7,160 nt of DNA, taken from assembly GCA_017617145.1 (NCBI GenBank), contig JAFZWX010000033.1, forward strand, positions 1 to 7,160. The letters run 5' to 3'. The stretch's first letter is position 1, and every line of letters begins with the position of its first letter. The stretch comes from Treponema sp. Its GTDB lineage: Bacteria > Spirochaetota > Spirochaetia > Treponematales > Treponemataceae. Both the position numbers and the translations under genes were made by a program. The notes below the pieces were generated by a model. It did not search any database. It saw only the letters and a list, made by a program, of their open reading frames with translations, and was not told where the DNA came from. Below, one piece after another: positions 1 through 5,054 of the stretch.

Positions 1-46
1 ATTCAGTTTTGTTTTTTATTTTGATGAGAGACCTTTTTTTGTTCTC

Positions 47-77
47 AAAAAAAAAGACTGTTTACTTTGAAAAACAG
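47..77 (-). terminator. Probable Rho-independent terminator downstream of higA
   Basis: On the minus strand CTGTTT (77-72) and AAACAG (63-58) pair around an 8-nt loop, followed after TC by nine T residues (55-47). The stem is short and AT-rich, but the T-tract is strong. It lies about 65 bp after the higA stop codon. Confidence 0.5.
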
Positions 78-122
78 CCCTAAGTTGTATTTTTTTTAGA
101 ATTAGTATTGACAACTTGGGGC
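77..122. repeat. Inverted repeat between higA and the terminator
   Basis: GCCCTAAGTTGT (77-88) and ACAACTTGGGGC (111-122) are complementary at 11 of 12 positions, with a 22-nt AT-rich loop. On the minus strand the second arm is followed by TGTTTTT, so it may be a second terminator for higBA. A nearby ACCTAAC on the minus strand (138-132) fits an R'' consensus, but no matching GTTRRRY box or bulged stem follows, so it is not called an attC. Confidence 0.4.
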
Positions 123-142
123 CTTATATGTGTTAGGTTTTC

Positions 143-448
143 TTATACTTTCAACAGAACTTTTTCCTGTTTCTTTGAAACTGCCATTTTCGGGTAAGTT
201 ATTATTTCTAATCCCATTCCAAGACTATCAAGATAATCTATTAATGTTGAAATTTTTATATCTTTCCTTTTTTCAATTTTTGAAACAGATGATTGAGTAA
301 AATTTGTCATTTCTGACTGTTTTACATTCTGTTCTTCACGGAGCTGGGCAAGACGGATTGTCATAATATCCTGTTCAGCTTTTATGTGAGCGCGGCGAAC
401 TGCTTCCGGAGACATATTACTTTCCATCATTTTGATTGCGTCTTTCAT
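143..448 (-). CDS. higA: HigA-type antitoxin with XRE helix-turn-helix domain
   Basis: A 101-residue protein, read as the antitoxin and autorepressor of the HigB toxin encoded just upstream. A helix-turn-helix of the XRE/Cro type spans about residues 30-80; the stretch QSEMTNFTQSSVSKIEKRK has the usual recognition-helix pattern, with S-S-V-S-K-I-E at its centre. The N-terminal 30 residues are charged and helical and may contact the toxin. The frame is open to a TTG at 475, but the start chosen is the ATG at 448, because AAGGAG (461-456) lies 7 nt before it. With this start the gene overlaps higB by 32 bp, so translation is probably coupled. Toxin-first order is typical of the higBA family. 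In this family the antitoxin normally binds an operator in the toxin promoter, here expected near 795-832. Family call is firm; cognate pairing is inferred from position. Confidence 0.88.
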   Translation of the reverse strand: MKDAIKMMESNMSPEAVRRAHIKAEQDIMTIRLAQLREEQNVKQSEMTNFTQSSVSKIEKRKDIKISTLIDYLDSLGMGLEIITYPKMAVSKKQEKVLLKV

Positions 449-797
449 TTTCCAACTCCTTTTCATGCCTTTCAATTATAACTTCAGATTCAGCAATTAA
501 ATCCTTGTAAAACTTATCTTGATCTTTTCCTTTCTTATCACCACCAGTAAGAAGAAAGCCGTTTCTTTCAGAATCAAAATAATATGATACTCGAAGTACA
601 TGCTGTTCTGTCTGATTCCGTAATTCTTTTAGGTTCTTATATTTCTTAGAACCTTTTAAAGTATCAGCATAAGGTCGAGGCAATTGTGGACCATACTGAC
701 GAAGAAGTAACACTCTTGATAAGACAGCTACCTGACTTTCTTCGTCTAGTGTTTTGAACCATACATCATATTCTTTTGATGAATCTACATTCCACAT
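417..797 (-). CDS. higB: HigB-type toxin (RelE/ParE superfamily, phage Gp49-like)
   Basis: A 126-residue protein of the HigB/Gp49-like branch of the RelE superfamily; characterised relatives are ribosome-dependent mRNA endonucleases. The family signature is visible in order: an N-terminal W-N-V strand, L-P-R-P-Y-A-D-T-L-K-G-S near residues 40-51, N-L-K-E-L-R near 55-60, then V-L-R-V-S-Y-Y-F and L-L-T-G-G-D-K-K-G-K, ending in a charged C-terminal helix. The start at 797 fits the family, whose members begin just before the W-x-V strand. There is no Shine-Dalgarno sequence, and a near-consensus promoter ends only 5 bp before the ATG, so the mRNA is probably leaderless. The gene overlaps the downstream antitoxin. 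It follows a membrane-protein gene in the same integron cassette, with about 57 bp between them holding the promoter. Confidence 0.9.
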   Translation of the reverse strand: MWNVDSSKEYDVWFKTLDEESQVAVLSRVLLLRQYGPQLPRPYADTLKGSKKYKNLKELRNQTEQHVLRVSYYFDSERNGFLLTGGDKKGKDQDKFYKDLIAESEVIIERHEKELENERRNQNDGK

Positions 798-802
798 AAT
801 TT

Positions 803-832
803 ATTATATGAACTAAAGTGAATATTTGTCAA
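803..832 (-). promoter_or_regulatory. Sigma-70-type promoter of the higBA pair
   Basis: On the minus strand a perfect -35 hexamer TTGACA (832-827) is followed after 18 bp by a perfect -10 hexamer TATAAT (808-803). The -10 box ends 5 bp before the higB ATG, placing the likely transcription start at or within a base or two of the start codon. This is the best promoter match in the window and lies in the gap between the membrane-protein gene and higB, so the toxin-antitoxin pair does not depend on an upstream integron promoter. The spacer holds ACT-TT-AGT, a weak inverted repeat that could be part of an operator. Confidence 0.8.
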
Positions 833-854
833 GAAGAAAATGATTGTTGTAATA

Positions 855-1361
855 CTAGGGTCTAGGATATAAAAATACATGGTCATCACCGCGTCTTATT
901 CTTGCACCATGACCATGAAGTTCATAATCATATCCTTCATCATATATTTCACCTGAAATTTGAACATGCAATTCTTTAAGTTTCTCATCGTTATTATCTG
1001 GAAGTGAACCGTTTTGTTCATAATATTGCTCAACATAGGATTGTGCCTGAAGAAGCTGATTTTTTGTTTTCTTTGTATCCGCGGAATCAATTCTCATTCC
1101 TATTATTAATGAAATAAAAGCAGGCAGTAAATATAAAGTATATAGTTCAAAGGTATGATTTTTTATGGATTTTATAAGGTAATAAACAGAAACTATTGAT
1201 GAAACAATAAATATTGGTGGGTATAAAAGAATACCAAAAGGCATGTATCTTCCACCAAGAAACGCGATTATTACGAAAATAAAATTCAAGCAAAATAATA
1301 ATACTTTGGGAATACTATCTTCGTTCTTATCGTTTTGCAGAAAAATTACAGGTCTTTTCAT
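855..1361 (-). CDS. Integral membrane protein of unknown function, three predicted helices
   Basis: A 168-residue protein that I do not recognise. A short polar N-terminus is followed by three hydrophobic segments at about residues 19-37, 42-64 and 72-88, then a soluble C-terminal domain of about 80 residues. That domain starts with a helix rich in Gln, Tyr and Glu (roughly 100-115) followed by N-G-S-L-P-D, a pattern reminiscent of the helix-to-strand turn of pilin-like and DUF4190-neighbour domains, though no homology is claimed. It ends in a His/Gly/Arg-rich tail with Y-D-Y-E-L-H and V-F-L-Y-P-R-P. The start at ATG 1361 has a TGAGGA ribosome-binding site about 5 nt before it. It is the first gene of the cassette starting at attC-A. 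Its leader carries the conserved hairpin (1411-1426) and a 13-bp palindrome, ATTCTT-T-AAGAAT (1377-1389). No terminator follows; the higBA promoter lies directly downstream. Confidence 0.75.
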   Translation of the reverse strand: MKRPVIFLQNDKNEDSIPKVLLFCLNFIFVIIAFLGGRYMPFGILLYPPIFIVSSIVSVYYLIKSIKNHTFELYTLYLLPAFISLIIGMRIDSADTKKTKNQLLQAQSYVEQYYEQNGSLPDNNDEKLKELHVQISGEIYDEGYDYELHGHGARIRRGDDHVFLYPRP

Positions 1362-1410
1362 TTTTCCTCATTTTGTATTCTTTAAGAATTATTAAATATT
1401 TAGAAATCAG

Positions 1411-1426
1411 CGCCCCAATGCGGGCG
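1411..1426 (-). promoter_or_regulatory. Cassette 5' leader hairpin, copy 1
   Basis: On the minus strand CGCCC and GGGCG form a 5-bp stem around the loop GCATTG, 3 nt after the R' box of attC-A and upstream of the membrane-protein gene. Stem sequence differs from the other copies but pairing is kept. Possible roles are a 5' mRNA stabiliser, a translational control element, or an extension of the recombination site. The structure is seen directly; the role is unknown. Confidence 0.6.
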
Positions 1427-1429
1427 TCC

Positions 1430-1492
1430 ACATAACAACTGGTTGTACCGCAGGCAGCTTGACTGCCTGTCGGTTACGAACCTTTGTTATGT
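1430..1492 (-). other. attC recombination site A
   Basis: An imperfect palindrome of 63 bp. On the minus strand R'' is ACATAAC (1492-1486) and R' is GTTATGT (1436-1430), perfectly complementary. Inside, GGTT pairs with AACC, GTA with TAC, CCG with CGG, and AGGCAG with CTGCCT, closing on the loop TCAAG; a single C and a single A remain unpaired on one side, as expected of extrahelical bases in attC. The expected cleavage is between G and TT in R'. The toxin stop codon lies 4 bp before R'', a typical cassette arrangement. The core differs from sites B and C by one base, at 1474, which falls in the unpaired purine. The flank TGATTTT next to R'' is shared with site C. Confidence 0.88.
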
Positions 1493-1496
1493 GATT

Positions 1497-1838
1497 TTAA
1501 TTGTTTGATACAAGTTTTACGACTGCTGTAACAAGTTTTTGATAATTCTCTTCGGAAAGTTTTCCGACTTTTTTATCAAAACAGAATTTATTTACAGCAC
1601 CTATAAGATGTATTACTGAAACAGAATCTTTAGGAAGACCAGTTTCTTCTTTCTTAAAAAGAATATTGGGCTCATAATTTGCCCGATCAAGATTTGAAGT
1701 AAATGGAATAACAACTGCTGTATTCAAATCTTTAATACCAAGCAAATCATTTTGCATTATTACAGCGGGACGGAGTTTAGAGGGGAGGCTTCCAAGTGGT
1801 TCACCAAAATCAATAAGCCAGATTTCACCATGTGTCAT
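1497..1838 (-). CDS. mazF: PemK/MazF-family endoribonuclease toxin
   Basis: A 113-residue protein, the usual length for MazF-type sequence-specific mRNA interferases. The N-terminal strand G-E-I-W-L-I-D-F is followed by a basic loop and K-L-R-P-A-V-I-M-Q-N-D, in which the Arg of R-P-A (residue 23) matches a conserved active-site Arg; V-V-I-P-F-T-S-N (42-49) supplies the conserved Thr-Ser. The start at 1838 is set by GGGAGG about 8 nt upstream and lies inside the antitoxin gene (14-bp overlap), giving coupled translation. The stop codon is only 4 bp from attC-A, and no terminator separates it from the next cassette. Its likely partner is the 65-residue protein just upstream. Family assignment is firm; target sequence cannot be read from the protein. 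Confidence 0.92.
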   Translation of the reverse strand: MTHGEIWLIDFGEPLGSLPSKLRPAVIMQNDLLGIKDLNTAVVIPFTSNLDRANYEPNILFKKEETGLPKDSVSVIHLIGAVNKFCFDKKVGKLSEENYQKLVTAVVKLVSNN

Positions 1839-2022
1839 TCTTTAATTCCTCCCACATGGCCTTCATGGAAGTTCTTGTCATGTCTTTTTCGAATTCAGTA
1901 TAATCTTCGGCAATTCGTTTTGACTTTAATGATTCGAGCATTTTTCCCATCAATATAATGGTTTGTTCGTAAGAAAGAGAAAGTACTTGTTCTGAAAAAT
2001 CTGCAAAAGCTGAATCTGACAT
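1825..2022 (-). CDS. Putative antitoxin of the PemK/MazF-type toxin
   Basis: A 65-residue acidic protein placed directly before the toxin gene and overlapping it by 14 bp, the usual antitoxin position. Residues 10-32 (E-Q-V-L-S-L-S-Y-E-Q-T-I-I-L-M-G) resemble the helix seen in RelB-like and small addiction-module antitoxins, where a leucine-rich segment with S-x-E-x is followed by a flexible toxin-binding tail. The tail here is charged and ends E-L-K-N-D-T-W, with Trp at the terminus. No clear AbrB, ribbon-helix-helix or HTH DNA-binding fold is evident, so whether it represses its own promoter is uncertain. The ATG at 2022 has a strong GGAGGT site (2036-2031). The role is inferred mainly from position, size and the toxin next door. 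Confidence 0.75.
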   Translation of the reverse strand: MSDSAFADFSEQVLSLSYEQTIILMGKMLESLKSKRIAEDYTEFEKDMTRTSMKAMWEELKNDTW

Positions 2023-2043
2023 TACTATTTACCTCCATATATT

Positions 2044-2072
2044 ATTATACTACATTTTTTATATTTTTTGTT
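2044..2072 (-). promoter_or_regulatory. Probable promoter of the antitoxin/toxin pair
   Basis: On the minus strand a perfect -10 hexamer TATAAT lies at 2049-2044, about 7 bp before the GGAGGT ribosome-binding site of the antitoxin. The region 17 bp further upstream (2072-2067, AACAAA) is a poor -35 match within a very AT-rich stretch. The predicted leader is short, with the ribosome-binding site at the transcript's 5' end. The 95-bp gap to the lipoprotein gene (2023-2117) also contains a short AT-only hairpin before CCGTTTTTTT at about 2091-2115, which could be a weak terminator for that gene. Confidence 0.5.
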
Positions 2073-2117
2073 TTAAAATTTTAAATACAAAAAAACGGAA
2101 AATATTCACATTATATT

Positions 2118-3929
2118 CTATAAACCAAGTTTAGTTTGAATCTTAAAGAATTCTTCCGGGCTTACTTCCATTGTTCTTTCAAATAATCTTTTTAATGTTT
2201 CAGCATTTTCTTTGTTGTCTGATTTGTAACGCTTGTAGGATGTTGCCAGAATTGCACTGAAACAGGTGTCCTGATATTTTGTTCCCGGATATACTTCTTT
2301 AATTGTAAGACGGATTTTAGTAGTAGGTTTTTCAAGAATTACTGTATTGAAATATACATAATCTTCAAATGAAACTGTTCTTGTAGTGTTGTTTTCCAAA
2401 TCTTCCAATTTAAAAGTTTTAACACGTGCATTTTCTTTGTAGAGTTTCATGTTGTTGATATCTGAATAGCCGTTAATCAGTTCAAGTTCAATCACAGGTT
2501 CTGTAAATTCTACTGTAATGTATTCACCGATACCATTTCCATCAACTCCTTCTACCCATGGAATGTGATTATAATTCCACCAGTATGGATGACATTTGCA
2601 GCCTTGTTCAAAGGCTTTTCCAAGATTGTCAGGAGTATATTTGATGAGCTTACCTTTTATTGTTTCCTCAAATGAAGATGATGCTGTAATTGATTTTATA
2701 TTTCTGTTGTGAAAGCCATCGGTTTTATCTGGATCATCGTAAGTGTTTTCTCCATCATTTTTGAAATCTCGGAAAACCTGATCTATTCCACCTGTAATGA
2801 AAAGCATTGAATATTGATTGTATTTGCATTTGAGGTAACCGTCACTATCAACAGCAAGACATGATCTAGGGAGCACTGTATATAATCCTGTATACCCTGT
2901 TACAAACCATATATTATTATCATCATAGAAGAAATAAGATTCTGCATCTGGTTCAATATCAAAACAGTTTATTTCAGAAGGAAGATTACTTGTGTCTGCC
3001 TGAACAATTTGTACAGTACCAGCTTTTTCAAGTTTGTCTATTAAGGAAGCAAAACGTGACTTTGATTCTTGTGCTGTGTCAGATACACTTGTAGATTTTC
3101 CATTTATCCAGCCGTATTTTGAATCTGTAAGAGAGTCAATTCTTACATAATACCAGGTTTCATCTGTTTTATCTTTTGGAACATATTTGGCTCTTGTTTT
3201 AAGGCGTATTCCTTCAACAGCAGGAATAGAGAAGGGCTGATTTATAATTTTAAGTTTCTGATTAAAATACATTCTGTCTTTTGAATAATCAAGATCAGCG
3301 AGTGGATTTTTTGTTATAAAGATTTTATTGCTTGAGGAATCTGGTTTTTCAAAAAAATATGTCTCTTCTGAAACTGTTATATTTAATTGTGAACAGGTGA
3401 CGGCGTAATCATTTAAAGTAAACTTATCAAGAGCTTTTGACCGGTTTTCATCTATAAAGGAAATTCCATTTATTACGTATGCGCCTGATTTCTGTTCTTC
3501 TAAATCAAAGCGATCCTGATCCCATTTTAAGATGGCAGTTTCTTTATTTGGAAAAATAAGGCCCAGCCATTTTGAAATATAATCAGAATCAGCGGTTTCA
3601 TTTATGGTGTCTGGATATTCAAGATAAAACTCATCTTTTGTCATCTTGAGGTTTCCTGTCATCACGGTAGCTCTGTCTTTTTTGAATTCATAAATTGCTG
3701 ATGTTGCATCATCTGTTTTTGGACCATTAAAAGTAAGTTGAGATACAACTCCGTCTTCGGTAGTGTATTTTAATCTTCTTACTCTTGATGGAATATTTAC
3801 AAACTCTTGTGAGACTTGAGCTGTTGATTCAACTTTTGGTTCTTCAGTAATAACATTTGATGACACATTCCTTTTTGAACAACTGAAAAAACATAATACA
3901 GTAAAAAATAAGAATAACACTTTTTTCAT
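2118..3929 (-). CDS. Large lipoprotein with SH3-like and NADase-type glycan-binding-like domains
   Basis: A 603-residue protein, probably anchored in the envelope. It starts with a lipoprotein signal peptide: M-K-K, a hydrophobic core, then F-F-S-C with the acylated Cys at residue 17, a relaxed lipobox of the kind spirochetes use. Residues about 190-278 look like a bacterial SH3 domain (E-K-P-D-S-S-S-N near the start, W-Y-Y-V-R-I-D and Y-G-W-I-N-G-K at the end). Residues about 411-562 match the pattern of the NADase-type glycan-binding (discoidin-like) domain: W-V-E-G-V-D-G-N-G-I-G-E-Y-I, E-L-I-N-G-Y, then K-E-N-A-R-V-K. Cysteines 444, 446 and 556 lie in that domain. The frame is open back to a GTG at 3968 that overlaps R' of attC-B, but the ATG at 3929 is chosen because GAGGGAG (3942-3936) precedes it by 6 nt and the signal peptide starts there. 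Suggested role is binding a glycan or cell-wall component; no catalytic domain is recognised. Confidence 0.85.
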   Translation of the reverse strand: MKKVLFLFFTVLCFFSCSKRNVSSNVITEEPKVESTAQVSQEFVNIPSRVRRLKYTTEDGVVSQLTFNGPKTDDATSAIYEFKKDRATVMTGNLKMTKDEFYLEYPDTINETADSDYISKWLGLIFPNKETAILKWDQDRFDLEEQKSGAYVINGISFIDENRSKALDKFTLNDYAVTCSQLNITVSEETYFFEKPDSSSNKIFITKNPLADLDYSKDRMYFNQKLKIINQPFSIPAVEGIRLKTRAKYVPKDKTDETWYYVRIDSLTDSKYGWINGKSTSVSDTAQESKSRFASLIDKLEKAGTVQIVQADTSNLPSEINCFDIEPDAESYFFYDDNNIWFVTGYTGLYTVLPRSCLAVDSDGYLKCKYNQYSMLFITGGIDQVFRDFKNDGENTYDDPDKTDGFHNRNIKSITASSSFEETIKGKLIKYTPDNLGKAFEQGCKCHPYWWNYNHIPWVEGVDGNGIGEYITVEFTEPVIELELINGYSDINNMKLYKENARVKTFKLEDLENNTTRTVSFEDYVYFNTVILEKPTTKIRLTIKEVYPGTKYQDTCFSAILATSYKRYKSDNKENAETLKRLFERTMEVSPEEFFKIQTKLGL

Positions 3930-3947
3930 TTTTTTCTCCCTCGGAAG

Positions 3948-3963
3948 CACCCCAGTGCGGGTG
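3948..3963 (-). promoter_or_regulatory. Cassette 5' leader hairpin, copy 2
   Basis: On the minus strand CACCC and GGGTG pair around the loop GCACTG, 3 nt after R' of attC-B. Relative to copy 1, a G-C pair has become an A-T pair, a compensatory change. The ribosome-binding site of the lipoprotein gene follows directly. Role unknown. Confidence 0.6.
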
Positions 3964-3966
3964 TCC

Positions 3967-4029
3967 ACATAACAACTGGTTGTACCGCAGGCAGCTTGAC
4001 TGCCTGTCGGCTACGAACCTTTGTTATGA
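3967..4029 (-). other. attC recombination site B
   Basis: A 63-bp site with the same bulged stem and TCAAG loop as sites A and C. On the minus strand R'' is TCATAAC (4029-4023), while R' is GTTATGT (3973-3967), so the outermost base pair is mismatched in the array. That is expected: the TTATGT part of R' belongs to the next cassette. R'' instead matches the TTATGA at the start of its own cassette (attC-C R'). Confidence 0.87.
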
Positions 4030-4041
4030 CAATTATATTTC

Positions 4042-4150
4042 TTATACAGAATTGGATTTCATAAATACTCTTTTCTTTAAGAATATTCTGTATAACCATT
4101 TGAAGCGTATGCTTCTATTATTATATTTTTCCTAAGCGGCGTAAAGCCGC
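4042..4150. repeat. Cluster of palindromes in the 3' region of cassette C-to-B
   Basis: The 204 bp between the ankyrin gene and attC-B hold no ORF but several inverted repeats: an 11-bp perfect pair, TTATACAGAAT (4042-4052) with ATTCTGTATAA (4085-4095), separated by 32 bp; GAAGC-GTAT-GCTTC (4102-4115); and GCGGC-GTAAA-GCCGC (4136-4150), followed by a G+C-rich tail to about 4172 in which CGTAAA recurs. The last part is much richer in G+C than its surroundings and resembles a REP-like intergenic element. It could be a small mobile palindromic element, a structured RNA, or part of a decayed attC. A TATAAT on the minus strand at 4037-4032, just before attC-B, could serve the next cassette but lacks a good -35. 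Confidence 0.5.
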
Positions 4151-4190
4151 GTACTACCGCTTCCTCGCGTAAACCCTAAAGTTCAATTTC

Positions 4191-4223
4191 ATTTTTTAAT
4201 CGAGCTTGTTTCGATTAAAAAAT
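4191..4223 (-). terminator. Rho-independent terminator after the ankyrin-repeat gene
   Basis: A 13-bp perfect inverted repeat, ATTTTTTAATCGA (4191-4203) with TCGATTAAAAAAT (4211-4223), closing a 7-nt loop. It begins 10 bp after the ankyrin-gene stop codon. On the minus strand the 3' arm runs through AAAAAAT and the A/T tracts flank the stem on both sides, so termination could also act in the opposite direction. It would limit read-through into the lipoprotein cassette. Confidence 0.65.
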
Positions 4224-4233
4224 ATACCAAAAT

Positions 4234-5007
4234 CTATTTTTCCTGACAAAGCTTTTCTATTTTTTTAATCATATCTTCATCACCACTTAGTTTTGCAGCT
4301 TCTAAACAGGATTCATCAAGAGTTGCGCCATATTTTAGAAGCAGGTCAACCTGGCTTTCCCATTTCATACCTTTTTTTATCGCTTCGTAAAGAGGGGTTG
4401 TCGCTTCTTTTGAGTTAAAATATTTAAAGGCCTTTTTATCAGTAAAAAATAATAATTGCAAGCTCGTCCCGAACGGGAACGGATGTCCCTTCATATTTGG
4501 ATCTGCACCTGCCAAGAGAAGTTTTTCTATTACCCTGTTTATTTTGGCTACCCATTCTCGTTCTTCTTTTTCTTTTACAGCACCCTCATAAAGTATTCCA
4601 TCATCTTTATGGTTATTCTTAAACCATCTTTCTAAAAACTTAAGACTTTCATCATTGTAACGGTAAATTCTATCCCAAACATATGGAAGCCTGTTTACAT
4701 CTGCACCATATTGAATCAATAAATCAACTATCATCGTATCAGAATTTTGTCCGTCGATTATGTATGAATGCAATGTTTCTACAACAACTTTTAATGGAAT
4801 GGAATCTACCCAACCGGCTTCTCCCTTGCATTTTTCAGGATCATATCCAGCTTTAAGATGATTTTTTACCCATTCAAAGTCTTTTCCATAAACCGCATCA
4901 TAAAAATATCTGTATGATAAATATGACCTGAAATCTTCTGAAAACAAGTTGCATAAAAAGAGACAGACAGCAGTTATTGTGATTAGTAATTTTGATTTAA
5001 ATTTCAT
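4234..5007 (-). CDS. Exported ankyrin-repeat protein
   Basis: A 257-residue protein with a hydrophobic N-terminal segment (about residues 7-21, after K-F-K-S-K) that looks like a signal peptide, with possible cleavage near F-S-E-D (22-25). The rest carries degenerate ankyrin repeats, recognisable by their ends: V-K-N-H-L-K-A-G-Y-D-P (47-57), L-L-I-Q-Y-G-A-D-V-N (96-105), L-L-L-A-G-A-D-P-N (163-171) and L-L-L-K-Y-G-A-T-L-D (222-231), with T-P-L-Y-E-A-I-K-K-G (204-213) as a repeat start. Ankyrin repeats bind other proteins; no enzymatic motif is seen. The ATG at 5007 has GGAGGG about 5 nt upstream. It lies 47 bp after the other exported protein in the same cassette, and that gap holds a damaged cassette leader, so the two genes may have come from separate cassettes. 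A strong terminator follows. Confidence 0.82.
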   Translation of the reverse strand: MKFKSKLLITITAVCLFLCNLFSEDFRSYLSYRYFYDAVYGKDFEWVKNHLKAGYDPEKCKGEAGWVDSIPLKVVVETLHSYIIDGQNSDTMIVDLLIQYGADVNRLPYVWDRIYRYNDESLKFLERWFKNNHKDDGILYEGAVKEKEEREWVAKINRVIEKLLLAGADPNMKGHPFPFGTSLQLLFFTDKKAFKYFNSKEATTPLYEAIKKGMKWESQVDLLLKYGATLDESCLEAAKLSGDEDMIKKIEKLCQEK

Positions 5008-5026
5008 TTATCCCTCCGAAAAAGAG

Positions 5027-5042
5027 CAGGCCAGTAAGACTG
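5027..5042 (-). promoter_or_regulatory. Damaged cassette leader hairpin, copy 5 (fossil cassette junction)
   Basis: On the minus strand CAGTC and GCCTG surround the loop TTACTG, with one mismatch in the 5-bp stem. ACTGGCCTGCT is identical to the leader at 6200-6210 downstream of attC-C. Three bases away, where an R' box would be expected (5052-5046), stands ATGATGC, which no longer fits GTTRRRY. No attC stem remains; the upstream gene's stop codon is only 3 bp further on. Read as what is left of a cassette boundary after deletion of the attC. Confidence 0.5.
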
Positions 5043-5054
5043 GACGCATCATTC

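Larger units (their letters stand above)
1436..3972 (-). mobile_element. Integron gene cassette B-to-A (lipoprotein plus toxin-antitoxin)
   Basis: A complete cassette of 2537 bp, bounded by the G^TT points of two attC R' boxes. It begins TTATGT and ends in an attC whose R'' is ACATAAC, so in its excised circular form R'' and R' would be perfectly complementary. It carries a large lipoprotein gene, then an antitoxin and a PemK/MazF toxin, all in the same direction. It is long for an integron cassette, most of which hold a single gene. Confidence 0.75.

Noticed and set aside
896..1090. Minus-strand open frame of 64 codons in another frame
   Set aside because: It is a shadow of the membrane-protein gene, with no ribosome-binding site and a Met-rich, low-complexity product.
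1752..1958. Plus-strand open frame of 68 codons
   Set aside because: It is antisense to the overlapping toxin and antitoxin genes, has no ribosome-binding site and no protein-like pattern.
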